In this document: positions 1 to 10,095 of the stretch, one piece after another
How positions within the stretch are numbered: position 1 is the stretch's first letter
How the letters are laid out: every line of letters begins with the position of its first letter
From: Saussurea involucrata
Taxonomy: Eukaryota; Streptophyta; Magnoliopsida; Asterales; Asteraceae
NCBI GenBank assembly: GCA_033807775.1
Contig: CM066319.1
Span: 136,016,983-136,080,982 of the forward strand
Length of the DNA: 64,000 nucleotides
Direction: 5' to 3'
The notes under the pieces: generated by a model
Told to the model about the DNA's origin: nothing
What the model saw: only the letters and a program-made list of their open reading frames with translations
The model's database searches: none
Position numbers and translations under genes: made by a program

Positions 1-449
1 GATACGTGCACGGTTATCGTGTGTCATCGGGGAGACCGATGAATGCTTGTTTAGGTGGGTTGGTGTGAGTATGCTTGTTTAGGATGCGTTCTTAGACTTG
101 CATGCTTGGTTATGTGTATTTACCTGTTTTAGGGGTAGTGTTATATAATTGTTGTATGTGGTGTTGAATTCACTAAGCTTCGTGCTTACCCTTTCCCTAT
201 AAACTGTGGTTTCAGGTACTAGTGGCTCTAAGGCGTGACGGTACACACTGGCGCGTACGAAGGGCTCTTTGCAGTCAAGAGATTTAATTTATACTTAAAA
301 ACAATTTAATTCCGCTATTTAGTTTTAATGAGAACGTTTATTATTTAAATTTGCAAACGAAACGGTTATTTGGATTATTAATGGTGTCTTATGCAATTAA
401 ATGATTATTTTTAAAAGTTCAAAATTTTTGTAATTTTTGGGACGTTACA
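1..449 (+). mobile_element. 3' part of an LTR (Ty3-like), left end outside window
   Basis: The sequence ends at GGGACGTTACA, the mirror of the TGTAACGTCCC start common in plant Ty3 chromovirus LTRs, and a different sequence type begins right after it. It has no coding potential. Because the 5' end lies outside the window, I cannot say whether this is a solo LTR or the 3' LTR of a full element. The call rests on the terminal motif and composition only. Confidence 0.4.
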
Positions 450-866
450 CCAAAGATGTCTTAATGACTGTATCACAAGATTCTTAAATTTTATCTTGGT
501 TCGATCATCTTATGATCGCCGCCAAGCTTTATTTCGGCCCGATCGTCTTACGATTGTCTCCCGTCCCATACGTCTCATTTTGATAAAGATCGTCTTACGA
601 TCATCATCAGTTCCTTGTGTTTTAAGATCGTCGTTAGTTTTTATCCTTCACATTAGTGGATGAATACCACAAGTATCTCGCGCATTAAAGTTCATCTTTC
701 GATCGTAAGACGATCTTAACACTATCGAATGGTCTCACGATTTTAGCTGACCAAGTCGGTTTTCTTCTAATGATCCAATTAGCAGAAATGACACGACTCA
801 TCATTTTACTTTGGTGCGAGATCTGAAATTCCAATGGCTTTGAAATTCAGATCTCGGGGGGCTAAC
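450..866 (+). repeat. Non-coding retroelement remnant with GATCGTCTTACGATC-type repeats, ending in a polypurine tract
   Basis: No ORF is present. Near-palindromic copies related to GATCGTCTTACGATC, in both orientations, lie near 502-520, 540-556, 588-603 and 700-716. The stretch ends with the purine-rich CTCGGGGGGC (853-862) directly before TGTTTGGG, the arrangement of a PPT followed by a 3' LTR. I read it as the last internal part of a retrotransposon. Confidence 0.4.
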
Positions 867-2170
867 TGTTTGGGTAAAAAATCACACCCTCGACCGACTT
901 AGAAAATTCCCTCGACATGACCATGGACCTTGATTACCCTAATATCTACAAAAGTCATACCCCCAACCGACAAAGGTAATACCCATTATTGCCATATCCC
1001 CGACATACGATAGTTGGTTATAAAAAGACATCTTGCATCAAAAGTCATTCAAGATAGTGTCTGTACATCTCGTGATCGCACGTCACGTGTCGCATGTTAC
1101 ACGTCGCACGTCACACATCGCCAGTCTTACGTTACTAGTCTTATGTTACTAGTCTTATGTTGCTAGTCTTACGTCACTAGTCTTATGTCGCCAGTTACGT
1201 GTCGCCAGTTACGACTCGTCGGTCTTACGTCGATAGTATCCTGTCATCGGTCTTATATCGCTCTAGTCCTGCGACAGCATCGTCCTGACATCCTGGTCCT
1301 GCAACCTAGTTCTACGACATCGTCATCTTGGTCTTACGACCCGGTCTTACGACATTTTCAGCCTAGTCTTACGACATTTTTATAAGATCATTCTTATATT
1401 AAGATAAGGTCTTACAAGACATTTACAGTCATATACATGGTCTTATATTTCGGCGACGGTCGTATGCTCCATAAGACCGACGTCCCGAACTTAAGACGGT
1501 CTTACGATTACACTAACCATTCATGGTCAACAGTCGTTTCTCTTGTTCATTAATGCAGGTCTATGGATATTCATGGCATAACGAACAGTAATGGACGAGC
1601 TCTTAATGACATTAAAGACTCGGCAGCGGTTACAAAACCAAACATTCAAAGCGCATTCAATGCCCGACAGCGGTTACAAGACCAACCATTAAAGCTCATT
1701 AATGACCAGCGAACCCTATATAAAGGCTTGCTCCATCTTCGAGGGGGAGAGCAGTCTACATTCATCTGAACATCTACGCTTACACTCATTTCTTTCATAA
1801 TACAACAGTGATCAACGAATCATTCGAACACACATCGCTAACGCAAGTTTCGCACGACAGCAGTTCGAACCACCTGACGACGGCAGTTCAAACCGCACGA
1901 CGACAGCTTATTTCGCACGATTTACGCACGACACACGTCATTTGCACACGACTAAGTTTACTTTTTCTATAATTGTAACTTACTGTACACAAAATACTTG
2001 TTTCCAAAGGACCGTCGCCCCTGATTGGCGACCATAGTGCACTGTAGACTCTCACAAAGTCGACCACGGTTTTTTCCCTTGTTTTGGGGTTTTCCGCGTC
2101 ACCAAATCTCTTGTCTCTTTTATTTTTTCCTCGCAATTATGTTGTTTGGCTTGAGATACGTTTCTTTAGT
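867..2170 (+). mobile_element. LTR-like sequence (probable 3' LTR), right end uncertain
   Basis: It begins TGTTTGGGTAAAAAATCAC directly after a PPT and contains a TATA box and a plausible transcript leader. Between 1130 and 1500 it holds a degenerate array of roughly 10-bp words related to GTCTTACGAC. The segment from about 2060 to 2130 is T-rich and resembles LTR U5. I could not find a matching second LTR or a target duplication, so the right end is an estimate. Which superfamily it belongs to is unclear. Confidence 0.4.
1717..1724 (+). promoter_or_regulatory. TATA box of the LTR
   Basis: TATATAAA is followed about 20 bp later by a purine-rich GAGGGGGAGAG and a C/A-rich leader. Position within an LTR-like sequence and the good consensus support a core promoter. 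The start site is not determined. Confidence 0.5.
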
Positions 2171-2335
2171 TGTTAAATGTCCACATCGACCTTAAGTTGT
2201 ACTTTTGTGCGATTTTTGGCATTAACAACTCCCTTACCTATCTCTCTTCCTCGCCGACCCTCACTGACCCACTCACTATCTTTCTTCCTAATTCCGGCGA
2301 ACTCTGCCCTGGCCGGAAATTGACGCTCACGCTCC

Positions 2336-2500
2336 CGTGCTCTCTCTCTCTCTCTCTCACGGTCCAAATCCATCTCCTAAAATGATACCTGATTCGATGA
2401 GATGTCAAACTTCAGTCCTTGTATCGTGCCGCTTGCGTTGCCATATTTCTGCCATGATTGAGCCCCCTCATCCCTCTCTCTCTCTCTCTCTCTCATCTCT
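2336..2500. repeat. Two (CT)n microsatellites
   Basis: CT-dinucleotide runs lie at about 2340-2359 and 2473-2494. Short apparent ORFs in both strands here are artefacts of the repeat. Confidence 0.8.
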
Positions 2501-2522
2501 GTTATCATCCCTAGTGCTTTAG

Positions 2523-2948
2523 TTATTAGAAAAAATATATATTAATTTATGATTTTAAATAACTGTTACATATAATATGAAAAAATAATCAAATATTATT
2601 TAAAAAGATAATAGTAATTGATAATTAAAATATATTGATTAATATTAAAAAATATATAAAAATAATTTATATGATCAACATTCAACAATAACTCTAAATA
2701 ATTAAAAGTTAATGTCAATGTATAATTAAAAGTTAATTTAATAATTTTCAGTTATTATTAATTAATATTTATTAATTAATAACAATTAAATTTAAAAAAT
2801 TAATATTTATTTATAATAATAGTTAATTAATAATAATGAGGGACAATATTGAAATATTCATAAAAAACTACTTCAAGTAGCGTTTCAAAAAACATGTACT
2901 CAGAATAAAAGCTAGTTTTTTTTTTTTTTCAAACAATGCCTAAAAATT
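2523..2948. mobile_element. AT-rich stretch ending in a MITE fragment (family A)
   Basis: The left part is AT-rich with no gene. From about 2820 to 2945 the sequence (TAATGAGGG, then GAAATATTCATAAAAAACTA, then CTTCAAGTAGC, ending CAAACAATGCC) matches, in opposite orientation, the MITE at 5180-5445. The right end is similar to the CCAAACATAGCC terminus of that copy. The left boundary cannot be fixed. Confidence 0.4.
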
Positions 2949-3303
2949 TTGGATTTTGATTTTGTGTTGAATATGCGTTCATGAAGGTGGACTCGAAATA
3001 CCGCATAAGGCCATCAGTACCCATGAGCTCCTATCTTTCAAAGATTCCAAGCCACATCAGCGCCACATCAGCTTTTCTCTCATCCCTCACTCGATCCCTA
3101 ACGATCCCTAAACACCCGTACCCCATTCCCTCAAACCCCTTTGCCACCTCATTTATTTTAATTCTTTTATTTATACATTTAATTATTTAACAAAATAAAA
3201 ATATTTATATATATTTTTAATAAATAAAAATAAGATAAATAATAAAAATTAAAATTCATATCATTCATTAAAAAATTAAAAATTACAAAATAAATTTAAA
3301 AAT

Positions 3304-4578
3304 CTACTCGTCGTCATTGTTGGGAACTTGGATACGCCAAATATGTTCGACCAAATCCGACCGAAGGTTATTATGAGTTTCCCGGTTTATGACTTCTCGA
3401 ACATTTGTCGCGCGTTGTGTCTCACTGATTTGGCTTTCGATATCATTCGTGAAAAAGTCGTTTTCCACGTCACCACAAATAGCATGGTTTTCGTCTTCGA
3501 GTATCATATTGTGTAATATGACACAAGCGTACATAATGTTTCCCAATATTGCCGGTTCCCATCCGCGTGCCGGGTTATGAAGTATATGCCAACGTTGTTT
3601 AAGCACGCCAAAAGCTCGTTCAACATCTTTACGTGCGGATTCTTGCGCGGACTTGAACTTTTGTCGTTTAGAGTCTTGTGGGCACGTAAATGATTTTACG
3701 AAAGTAGCCCATTCCGGATATATCTCATCCGTTAGATAATATCCATGCTTGTAGGTGGCTCCATTCACCTCAAAAGGGCAGTCGGGTGCTTTTCCATCAT
3801 ATACATCGTTGAAGATGGGCGACTGATTGAGAACATTGATGTCGTTGTTGGAACCGGCAACACCAAAGTATGCGTGCCAGATCCATAGATCTTGAGAGGC
3901 CACTGCTTCTAGCATGATTGTCGGGTGCTCATGATCACCTCTCATGAATTGACCTCGCCATGCATTCGGACAATTTGCCCACGCCCAATGAGTACAGTCT
4001 ATGCTGCCGAGCATGCCGGGAAATCCGTGTTTAGCTTCATGCGCGGCGTACAACTTCTGAATATCAATAAAAGTAGGCTTGCGTAAATATTTTTGACCAT
4101 ACAGTTCAATAATACCTGTGCAGAATTTGTACAGACAATTTCGTGACGTTTTCTCTCCCATACGGATGTACTCGTCAAGTGCGTCAGCAGCTACTCCATA
4201 CGCCAATTGCCGAATAGCGGAAGTACACTTTTGTATCGGAGAAAAACCTTGTTTGCCTAACCCGTCAAACCGAAGTCTAAAATACGGATACCCTACTTCT
4301 AAATCTTCAACTATTCGTTCGAATAGTTGTCTGCTCATCCTGAACCGCCGCCTAAACATATCCGGTGTATAAATCGGGTTGACGCCAAAGTAGTCCCGCA
4401 TAAGCCGCTCGTTTGCAGTTACTCGACCTCTTTCAATGTTTGCGGCCCTCTCTCTTGTTGACGATGAGGCGGTGCTACCATACAGCGATTGTGCAGCATG
4501 TCGAAAAATTTCCCTTTGTAGATTCAACAACTCGTCGGTGTCTACGGATGATGGTGAACCGGGTTGTGGCGAATCCAT
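3304..4578 (-). CDS. PIF/Harbinger transposase (HARBI1-like DDE nuclease)
   Basis: This uninterrupted 424-residue ORF starts at an ATG (4578-4576). It matches the DDE_Tnp_4 (HARBI1-like) family. Candidate catalytic residues are D194 in GSIDCTHW, D246 in GSNNDINVL and E320 in DVERAFGVLK, with a further conserved D284 in YYLTDEIYP. The N-terminal third contains MFRRRFRMSRQLFERIVEDL, typical of plant members. The family cuts and re-inserts its own DNA at TTA/TAA sites in the nucleus. Full length, conserved triad and clean TIRs suggest recent activity. Known animal and plant relatives need a Myb/SANT partner, absent here. I am sure of the family; activity is an inference. Confidence 0.95.
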   Translation of the reverse strand: MDSPQPGSPSSVDTDELLNLQREIFRHAAQSLYGSTASSSTRERAANIERGRVTANERLMRDYFGVNPIYTPDMFRRRFRMSRQLFERIVEDLEVGYPYFRLRFDGLGKQGFSPIQKCTSAIRQLAYGVAADALDEYIRMGEKTSRNCLYKFCTGIIELYGQKYLRKPTFIDIQKLYAAHEAKHGFPGMLGSIDCTHWAWANCPNAWRGQFMRGDHEHPTIMLEAVASQDLWIWHAYFGVAGSNNDINVLNQSPIFNDVYDGKAPDCPFEVNGATYKHGYYLTDEIYPEWATFVKSFTCPQDSKRQKFKSAQESARKDVERAFGVLKQRWHILHNPARGWEPAILGNIMYACVILHNMILEDENHAICGDVENDFFTNDIESQISETQRATNVREVINRETHNNLRSDLVEHIWRIQVPNNDDE

Positions 4579-4585
4579 ATTGTTT

Positions 4586-4712
4586 AATATATAGAGGTTG
4601 AGAAAATTTGAGAGAGTTTGAGAGGTGTGAGAAATAAGAGGTTGAGAGAATAAGAGGTTGAGAGGTGTGAGAAATAAGAGGTTGAGAGGTGTGAGAAATA
4701 AGAGGTTGAAGG
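4586..4712. repeat. Short tandem repeats upstream of the transposase
   Basis: Three to four imperfect copies of a unit containing GGTGTGAGAAATAAGAGGTTG lie in the element, immediately upstream of the transposase start. They fall in the 5' leader or promoter region on the minus strand. TATA-like TATATATT on the minus strand occurs near 4590-4602. Confidence 0.6.
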
Positions 4713-5179
4713 TTAAATATATAGTGGGATTAAATTGAGAATTTTTTTTTTTTTTGTTTAAAAATAGCCGTTCAACGGCATTGTTTTTTAAAATTTAATA
4801 ATTTTTTTTTTTATAAAAAACCCACGGGATGGAGCGGGCACCCATCCCCGCATCCAATCCCGCCCCGCTCATCCTGCATCCTCCGTACCCCATCCCCGCA
4901 CCAAACCGCATCATCCCGAGCCCCCCATCCCGCTGGGTACGGATGGCCTAACACCCTTTAAAAATGACTCACGTGCCTTGCATATGACTTACCAGTACCT
5001 ATGAAGACTCCTTTACACCTCTACTTTGATGGACTAAAAACAAGAAAACATTGATTGTTTTGAATCATAATTGCAAATTAAATTTGTTAAATAGACGACA
5101 ACCATAGCAGTGAAATAGTAAGACACAAAATACATTTTTGCACTTTTTTTAATTGCATTTTACTTTCTTACTAAATTAT

Positions 5180-5445
5180 AAGCTAGCTTTTTAAAAAGCT
5201 ACTTGGAGTAGCTTATGACTAGTTTTTTGTAAATATTTCAATTATGCCCTCATTAATATTAATTATTATTTATTATCTATTTTTTTAATATGTCATTTTT
5301 GGTCATTTAAATGCTTATAAGCTACTTTTTGCCAAACGTGACTTTTTTATTAGCTAGCTTATCAGTCAACAGCTAGCTTATCAGCTACCAGCTAGCTTAT
5401 CAGTCATAAGCTAGCTTATCAGCTAGTTTGCCAAACATAGCCTTA
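5180..5445. mobile_element. MITE (family A) with hairpin repeats AGCTAGCTTATCAG
   Basis: It contains AAGCTACTTGGAGTAGCTTA and TTTGCCAAACGTGAC, and ends TTTGCCAAACATAGCC, the look of hAT-type MITEs. Between 5350 and 5430 about five tandem copies of AGCTAGCTTATCAG form short hairpins. The inner part is an inverted relative of 2820-2945. The left terminus is unclear, so boundaries are approximate. Confidence 0.5.
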
Positions 5446-6356
5446 ATATTAATAACAACGTTTATGTAACGATTTAAATGAAAAAAATAAGCTAGTAAAG
5501 TGAAGTTTAGTTGCAAAAATGTTTTTTTTTGTGAATTGGAGGATAAAGGAAAGCATATCATCGTGTTCTGGTTGTTCTCATTCATCATGAATAATGATTG
5601 TGATTTTTTACAACATTTATGAGTTATGATAAATATCTCGAGAATGCATGGGGCATGTTGCTAGAGACGGACCTAGAAATTTATTTAAATGGTGACATCA
5701 TTTAACTATAAAAACAAATATATGTATATATTTTTCACAAAATCATAATTTGTTTGTTGCCTCGTTGTATTTGATAGTTTGAAAATATAGACGATGACAT
5801 AGACACAATAATTTAATACGATGACACTTTTCACAATCTTCTAAATCTTTACATTACGACGGGGAACGAAAAGATAGTCCGTGTCCATGCCACCGTATCC
5901 GATAGAGTGGGTCCAATATGCATGTGACGAGCTCTCCATCATCCTAGTTCACCGCTAAACTTAAGTTTGTAATTGAACCTAACCCTAAATCAAATATTTT
6001 ATGTACAACTTGAGCAATATATTTATATGAAATTAATTAGAAAAATATAAACAAAGATATACATAACATCGGAAACGGATTTTGTGTTTAACAAAACGAT
6101 GGCGTATTTTTATCAACAATACTAGTATACTACCAAACAAACATAACTATTGTTTTTTTTTGAAGGCAAAAACATAACTATTGTTTAAAAACCGGAAAAG
6201 GACAGTGTTGACAGCAAAGCAATCTACATCCTGAAATCGCCACAAGAAGTCCGTTTTGGTTACATACAGATCCGATATCTGGAATAAGTACACCGCTTCA
6301 CCTACCCAACCCAAATACCAAACCAAAATCTTTTTCTCCCTCTACCTTCTTCAATA
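5446..6356. other. Intergenic; upstream region of the transporter gene
   Basis: I see no gene here. The last 60 bases before the ATG at 6357 are C/T-rich (CTTTTTCTCCCTCTACC), resembling a plant 5' UTR. No convincing TATA box is visible at the expected distance. The rest is AT-rich without recognisable elements. Confidence 0.5.
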
Positions 6357-9329
6357 ATGGTTCGGGTGAAAGAAGCGATCGTCACTTTTTTCAACAACAG
6401 ATGGCTGGTTTTTGTGGCGGCAATGTGGATTCAATCTTGCGCCGGCATCGGCTACCTGTTCGGGAGTTTATCGCCGGTGATTAAGAGCTCATTAAACTAC
6501 AATCAGAAGCAGGTTGCAAGATTGGGTGTGGCTAAGGATCTCGGTGATGCTGTTGGGTTTTTGGCCGGAAGTTTGTCGGAGATACTGCCGATGTGGGGCC
6601 TTTTGCTTATCGGTGCTATTCAGAACTTTGTTGGGTATGGATGGGTCTGGCTCATCGTCACCGGTAAAGCTCCGGTGTTGCCATTGTGGGTTGTAAGTAT
6701 CATTATTCCGATCATCTTTATTATTTATTTATTTAGTCAACCAAACGTGTGTCCATTGACTTTTCGTCTTAAACCCTTTCGTTCATCACTCTTCTCCCTC
6801 CACAAATTCCCTTTTCGTTTCTTACTTTTTGAGCTTATCGATTATCGATGATATAATTAAAATAATAATAATTCAACTTGGATTTGTGTATTCTTATTCG
6901 AAAAATTAATTGATTATGAGCTGAATTAAACGAACTTCTCTGTGTATGCATCCAATATGATCCATTTGTTCTTCGGTTTTATATACATGATTCCTGAAAC
7001 TACTTTGAATTTGGTTGAAATCTACTCTGAATCAGATTGAAACATGCCAAGTTTTAATCTGTTAACTCTAACAAATTGGCTGTTTTATAGCCATTATTTG
7101 GGGATCCATATTCCATGACACCATTGATGTGAATCTTGATCATTGTATTACATACTAATGCCTCTTGATATCGGCTTAGGGTTGTTTACTTGTAGCTTCA
7201 TGGGTGGCTTATTCGTTAAGCCATATATGAGTTGTTTCTTTACGTCTTAATTGTTAAGCCATTAAGCTAAAATGCTATAGGAAATAATAAGCCATGACCG
7301 CTCATCCCCGTTAAGCCACCCCAAACAACTTAATTGTTAAGCCATTGGCATGTCTCTGAACTTGACGTTCTAAATCTTCTGGCGATATTGATATGCAGAT
7401 GTGTCTTCTCATATTCATCGGAACCAATGGTGAATGTTACTTCAACACAGTAGCGTTGGTTTCATGCGTTCAAAACTTCCCCAAAAACCGCGGGCCCGTT
7501 GTCGGAATACTAAAGGGATTTGCAGGTCTGGGCGGTGCAATATTGACACAGATATACGCGTTAGTAAACTCACCCGATAACGCCTCCCTTATATTCATGG
7601 TTGCTGTGGGCCCTTCTATGGTCATTATCGCTCTTATGTTTATCGTGAGGCCAGTTGGAGGTCATAGACAACTCCGATTATCAGATACATCGAGTTTCTC
7701 GCTAATCTACTGCGTGTGTCTCGTTTTAGCCGCTTACTTGATGGGGGTTATGCTTGTGGAAGATTTGGTTGATCTGAACCAGACCATAGTCCAAATTTTC
7801 ACAGCCATTTTGTTTGTGCTTATAGTGGTTCCAATCGGGATTCCTTTATGGTTAACTTTTTCTTCGGATCCACGAACCCCTGAAGAAGAATCTCTACTTT
7901 CCGAGCCACAACCCCAAAGATTATTAGAGCATGATCCGAATGAGATCATATTTAGTGAAGTGGAAGACGAGAAACCGAGGGAAGTTGACCTTCTTCCGGC
8001 TTCAGAAAGGCAAAAGAGGATTGCTCAACTTCAATCAAAGTTGGCTCAAGCGGCTGCAGAAGGAGCGGTGAGGATCAAGAGGCGAAGAGGGCCACATAGA
8101 GGCGAAGACTTTGATCTCACACAGGCTTTGATCAAGGCTGATTTTTGGCTCATCTTTACAGCACTTCTATTGGGATCTGGTTCTGGTTTGACGGTGATCG
8201 ACAATTTGGGTCAGATGAGCCAGTCTTTAGGATACGATAACACGCATATATTCGTTTCCATGATCAGCATTTGGAACTTTCTAGGCCGGGTTGGCGGAGG
8301 CTATTTCTCCGAGATTGTTGTCAGGTATATAACTTACCTACAAACATGACAGCATAAGAAGAATGGGTTTATAAGACGCAAAAATTGTTTAAATATTCTA
8401 ATAGACTGTTTTATAGACTTACGTTTATAGGACCAACAGCTGTGCATCCTACTGATCGGATATTTTGGGGCATACTACCAATTCATTTAGGACATTTTTG
8501 AGATAAAGTGTCTTGTAAGCTTTTTATAGGACACCTTTGACAAGTTTTATATAAGTAAAACTTTTACAATAAGACAATTTTCAAATAATGTTATATATTT
8601 CAAAAATATACTAAAACACTTGGTAGGACGTCAAAATATGTCCTAGCAACTTATTGTAACAACTTTACATGGTGCACAATTGTCTGGTCCTATTAACTTA
8701 AGTCCTATAAACCACTCTATTAGAACGTTTAGACATATTTTGTGTTATAAAAACCGATTTGTTTGTAGTGATAAAAATATGATCTTTTGAATCGTGATTG
8801 ATTTTGGATTTGCAGGGACTATGCTTACCCAAGACCAGTAGCCATGGCTGTAGCCCAAGCCATAATGGCAGTTGGGCATTTGTTTTTTGCCATGGGTTGG
8901 CCTGGTGCGATGTACATCGGCACCCTTTTGATTGGTCTAGGCTATGGGGCTCACTGGGCTATTGTACCGGCTACAGCCTCTGAGCTATTTGGGCTCAAGA
9001 AGTTTGGAGCTTTGTACAATTTCCTCACCCTGGCTAACCCTGCCGGTTCACTAGTCTTCTCGGGTCTTCTTGCCAGCTATATATACGACTCTGAAGCAGA
9101 AAAACAAGCTCAACAACGCCATCAATTCGTTACAAATTCCACTTCTTTTTTGACAAAGCTTTTTGACACGGATGATGATGATGCTCTCAAATGTGAAGGT
9201 TCGGTTTGCTTCCGTCTGACTTACATGATAATGTCGGGACTCTGTATCATAGCGCTTATCCTAAGTTTGATACTCGTTCGCCGAACTAAGGTCGTCTACC
9301 AGAACCTTTACGGGAAAACCCGATCTTAA
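6357..9329 (+). CDS. Nodulin-like major facilitator transporter (NFD4-like), three exons
   Basis: Exons are 6357-6692, 7399-8324 and 8816-9329. The introns obey GT-AG (GTAAGT to GCAG; GTATAT to GCAG) and the joined frame gives 591 residues, normal for the family. The N-terminal Nodulin-like domain (about residues 10-255) shows WLVFVAAMWIQSCAGIGYLF, then GTNGECYFNTVALVSCVQNF and GILKGFAGLGGAILTQIY. A charged cytosolic loop (about 268-355) separates it from a C-terminal MFS half starting DFWLIFTALLLGSGSG. About a dozen membrane helices are expected. Plant relatives include NUCLEAR FUSION DEFECTIVE 4-like and nodulin-like proteins; substrates are mostly unknown. Exon 1 reads through its donor in the genomic frame, so splicing is required. 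Identity of family sure, substrate unknown. Confidence 0.93.
7178..7345. repeat. Possible MITE in transporter intron 1
   Basis: Several copies of GTTAAGCCATTA-like words and roughly mirrored ends (GGCTTAGGGTTGTTT and CCACCCCAAACAACTTAA) suggest a small inverted-repeat element. TIRs are imperfect and no target duplication is clear. Confidence 0.3.
8334..8771. mobile_element. CACTA-type MITE in transporter intron 2
   Basis: The right end is TTTGTTTGTAGTG, the reverse complement of CACTACAAACAAA, a CACTA-superfamily terminus. The left end (CCTACAAACATG) begins an imperfect inverted repeat of about 100 bp. Mirrored blocks include TTCTAATAGACTGTTTTATA with AATAGAGTGGTTTATAGG, and TTTATAGGACCA with TAATAGGACCAG. 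It fills most of the 491-bp intron. The left CACTA tip is mutated. Confidence 0.65.
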
Positions 9330-9549
9330 ATTCTTCAAAATCCCATGTGTATTTTGTTTGTTTCCCATCATTAAAATGTTTCAATTTTGGAATCTTGAGT
9401 TGTGTTTGTATATTGTTATTCAAATTTCATACAGTGTTTTGGATTGAACTTTTGATTTCCATTCTGATGTATTGTAATGGTGAATCTTTAGCACTTTGGT
9501 TATATGATACATACATCATTTATTTTACTCTTGACACAAAGCTTGACAT

Positions 9550-10088
9550 GAATGTTTGGTTACGTAACAAAGATTGGTTTTTATAGGATGTCAAATATGT
9601 CCACATGTCTTAATAGACTGTTTTATAAGACTATTACAGTAAGTTGATTATGTTTTTGGTCGTCCTAACGAGTTTTATAAGACGCTTTTGAAACATTATG
9701 TTTGTTTAGCTTATTGTTAGAGGATCACGTTAGCTAGATTTTGACAATTTTTGTCATCGATGTATGTTGAAACCTCCATTCTTTCCTCAATTGCTCTTTT
9801 GAAGAGTAATCTGACGGGGTTTCACATATTCTCACATGGTTTCAGAGCCTAATTGTCACACATTTTTATAACACACAACACAATTTTTTTATATTGCACT
9901 TGTTTTTAAATTTTAATATGACGTTTTATTTCAAAAGTATTCTAGAAACTTCTTAGGATACCTAACAACGTCTTATCAACGTACTATAAAACCTTTACAT
10001 ATACACATATTTGTTTATACCTATAAACTCAAGTCCTTTATATTTATACACATTTGAAACCCTATAAAACAAATTTTGTTGTAGTATA
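9550..10088. mobile_element. CACTA-like MITE between the two host genes
   Basis: It ends AAATTTTGTTGTAGTA and shares with the intron-2 MITE the words TTAATAGACTGTTTTATAAG, ATAAGACGCTTTT and AAACTCAAGTCCT. Left boundary is uncertain. Its right end lies only about 8 bp beyond the stop codon of the convergent peroxidase gene, so it probably supplies that gene's 3' UTR. Confidence 0.5.
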
Positions 10089-10095
10089 AGTTCCG

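Larger units (their letters stand above)
3009..4948 (-). mobile_element. Intact PIF/Harbinger-superfamily DNA transposon
   Basis: The 15-bp terminal inverted repeats are GGCCATCAGTACCCA at the left and GGCCATCCGTACCCA (as reverse complement) at the right, one mismatch. Both ends are flanked by TAA (3006-3008 and 4949-4951), the 3-bp target duplication typical of PIF/Harbinger. The 1940-bp element encloses one open transposase gene on the minus strand. Its subterminal regions are similar too: both carry CCCGTACCCCAT-like words. There is no second, Myb-like ORF, which many autonomous Harbinger or Pong elements carry, so mobility would need that protein from elsewhere. Confidence 0.93.
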
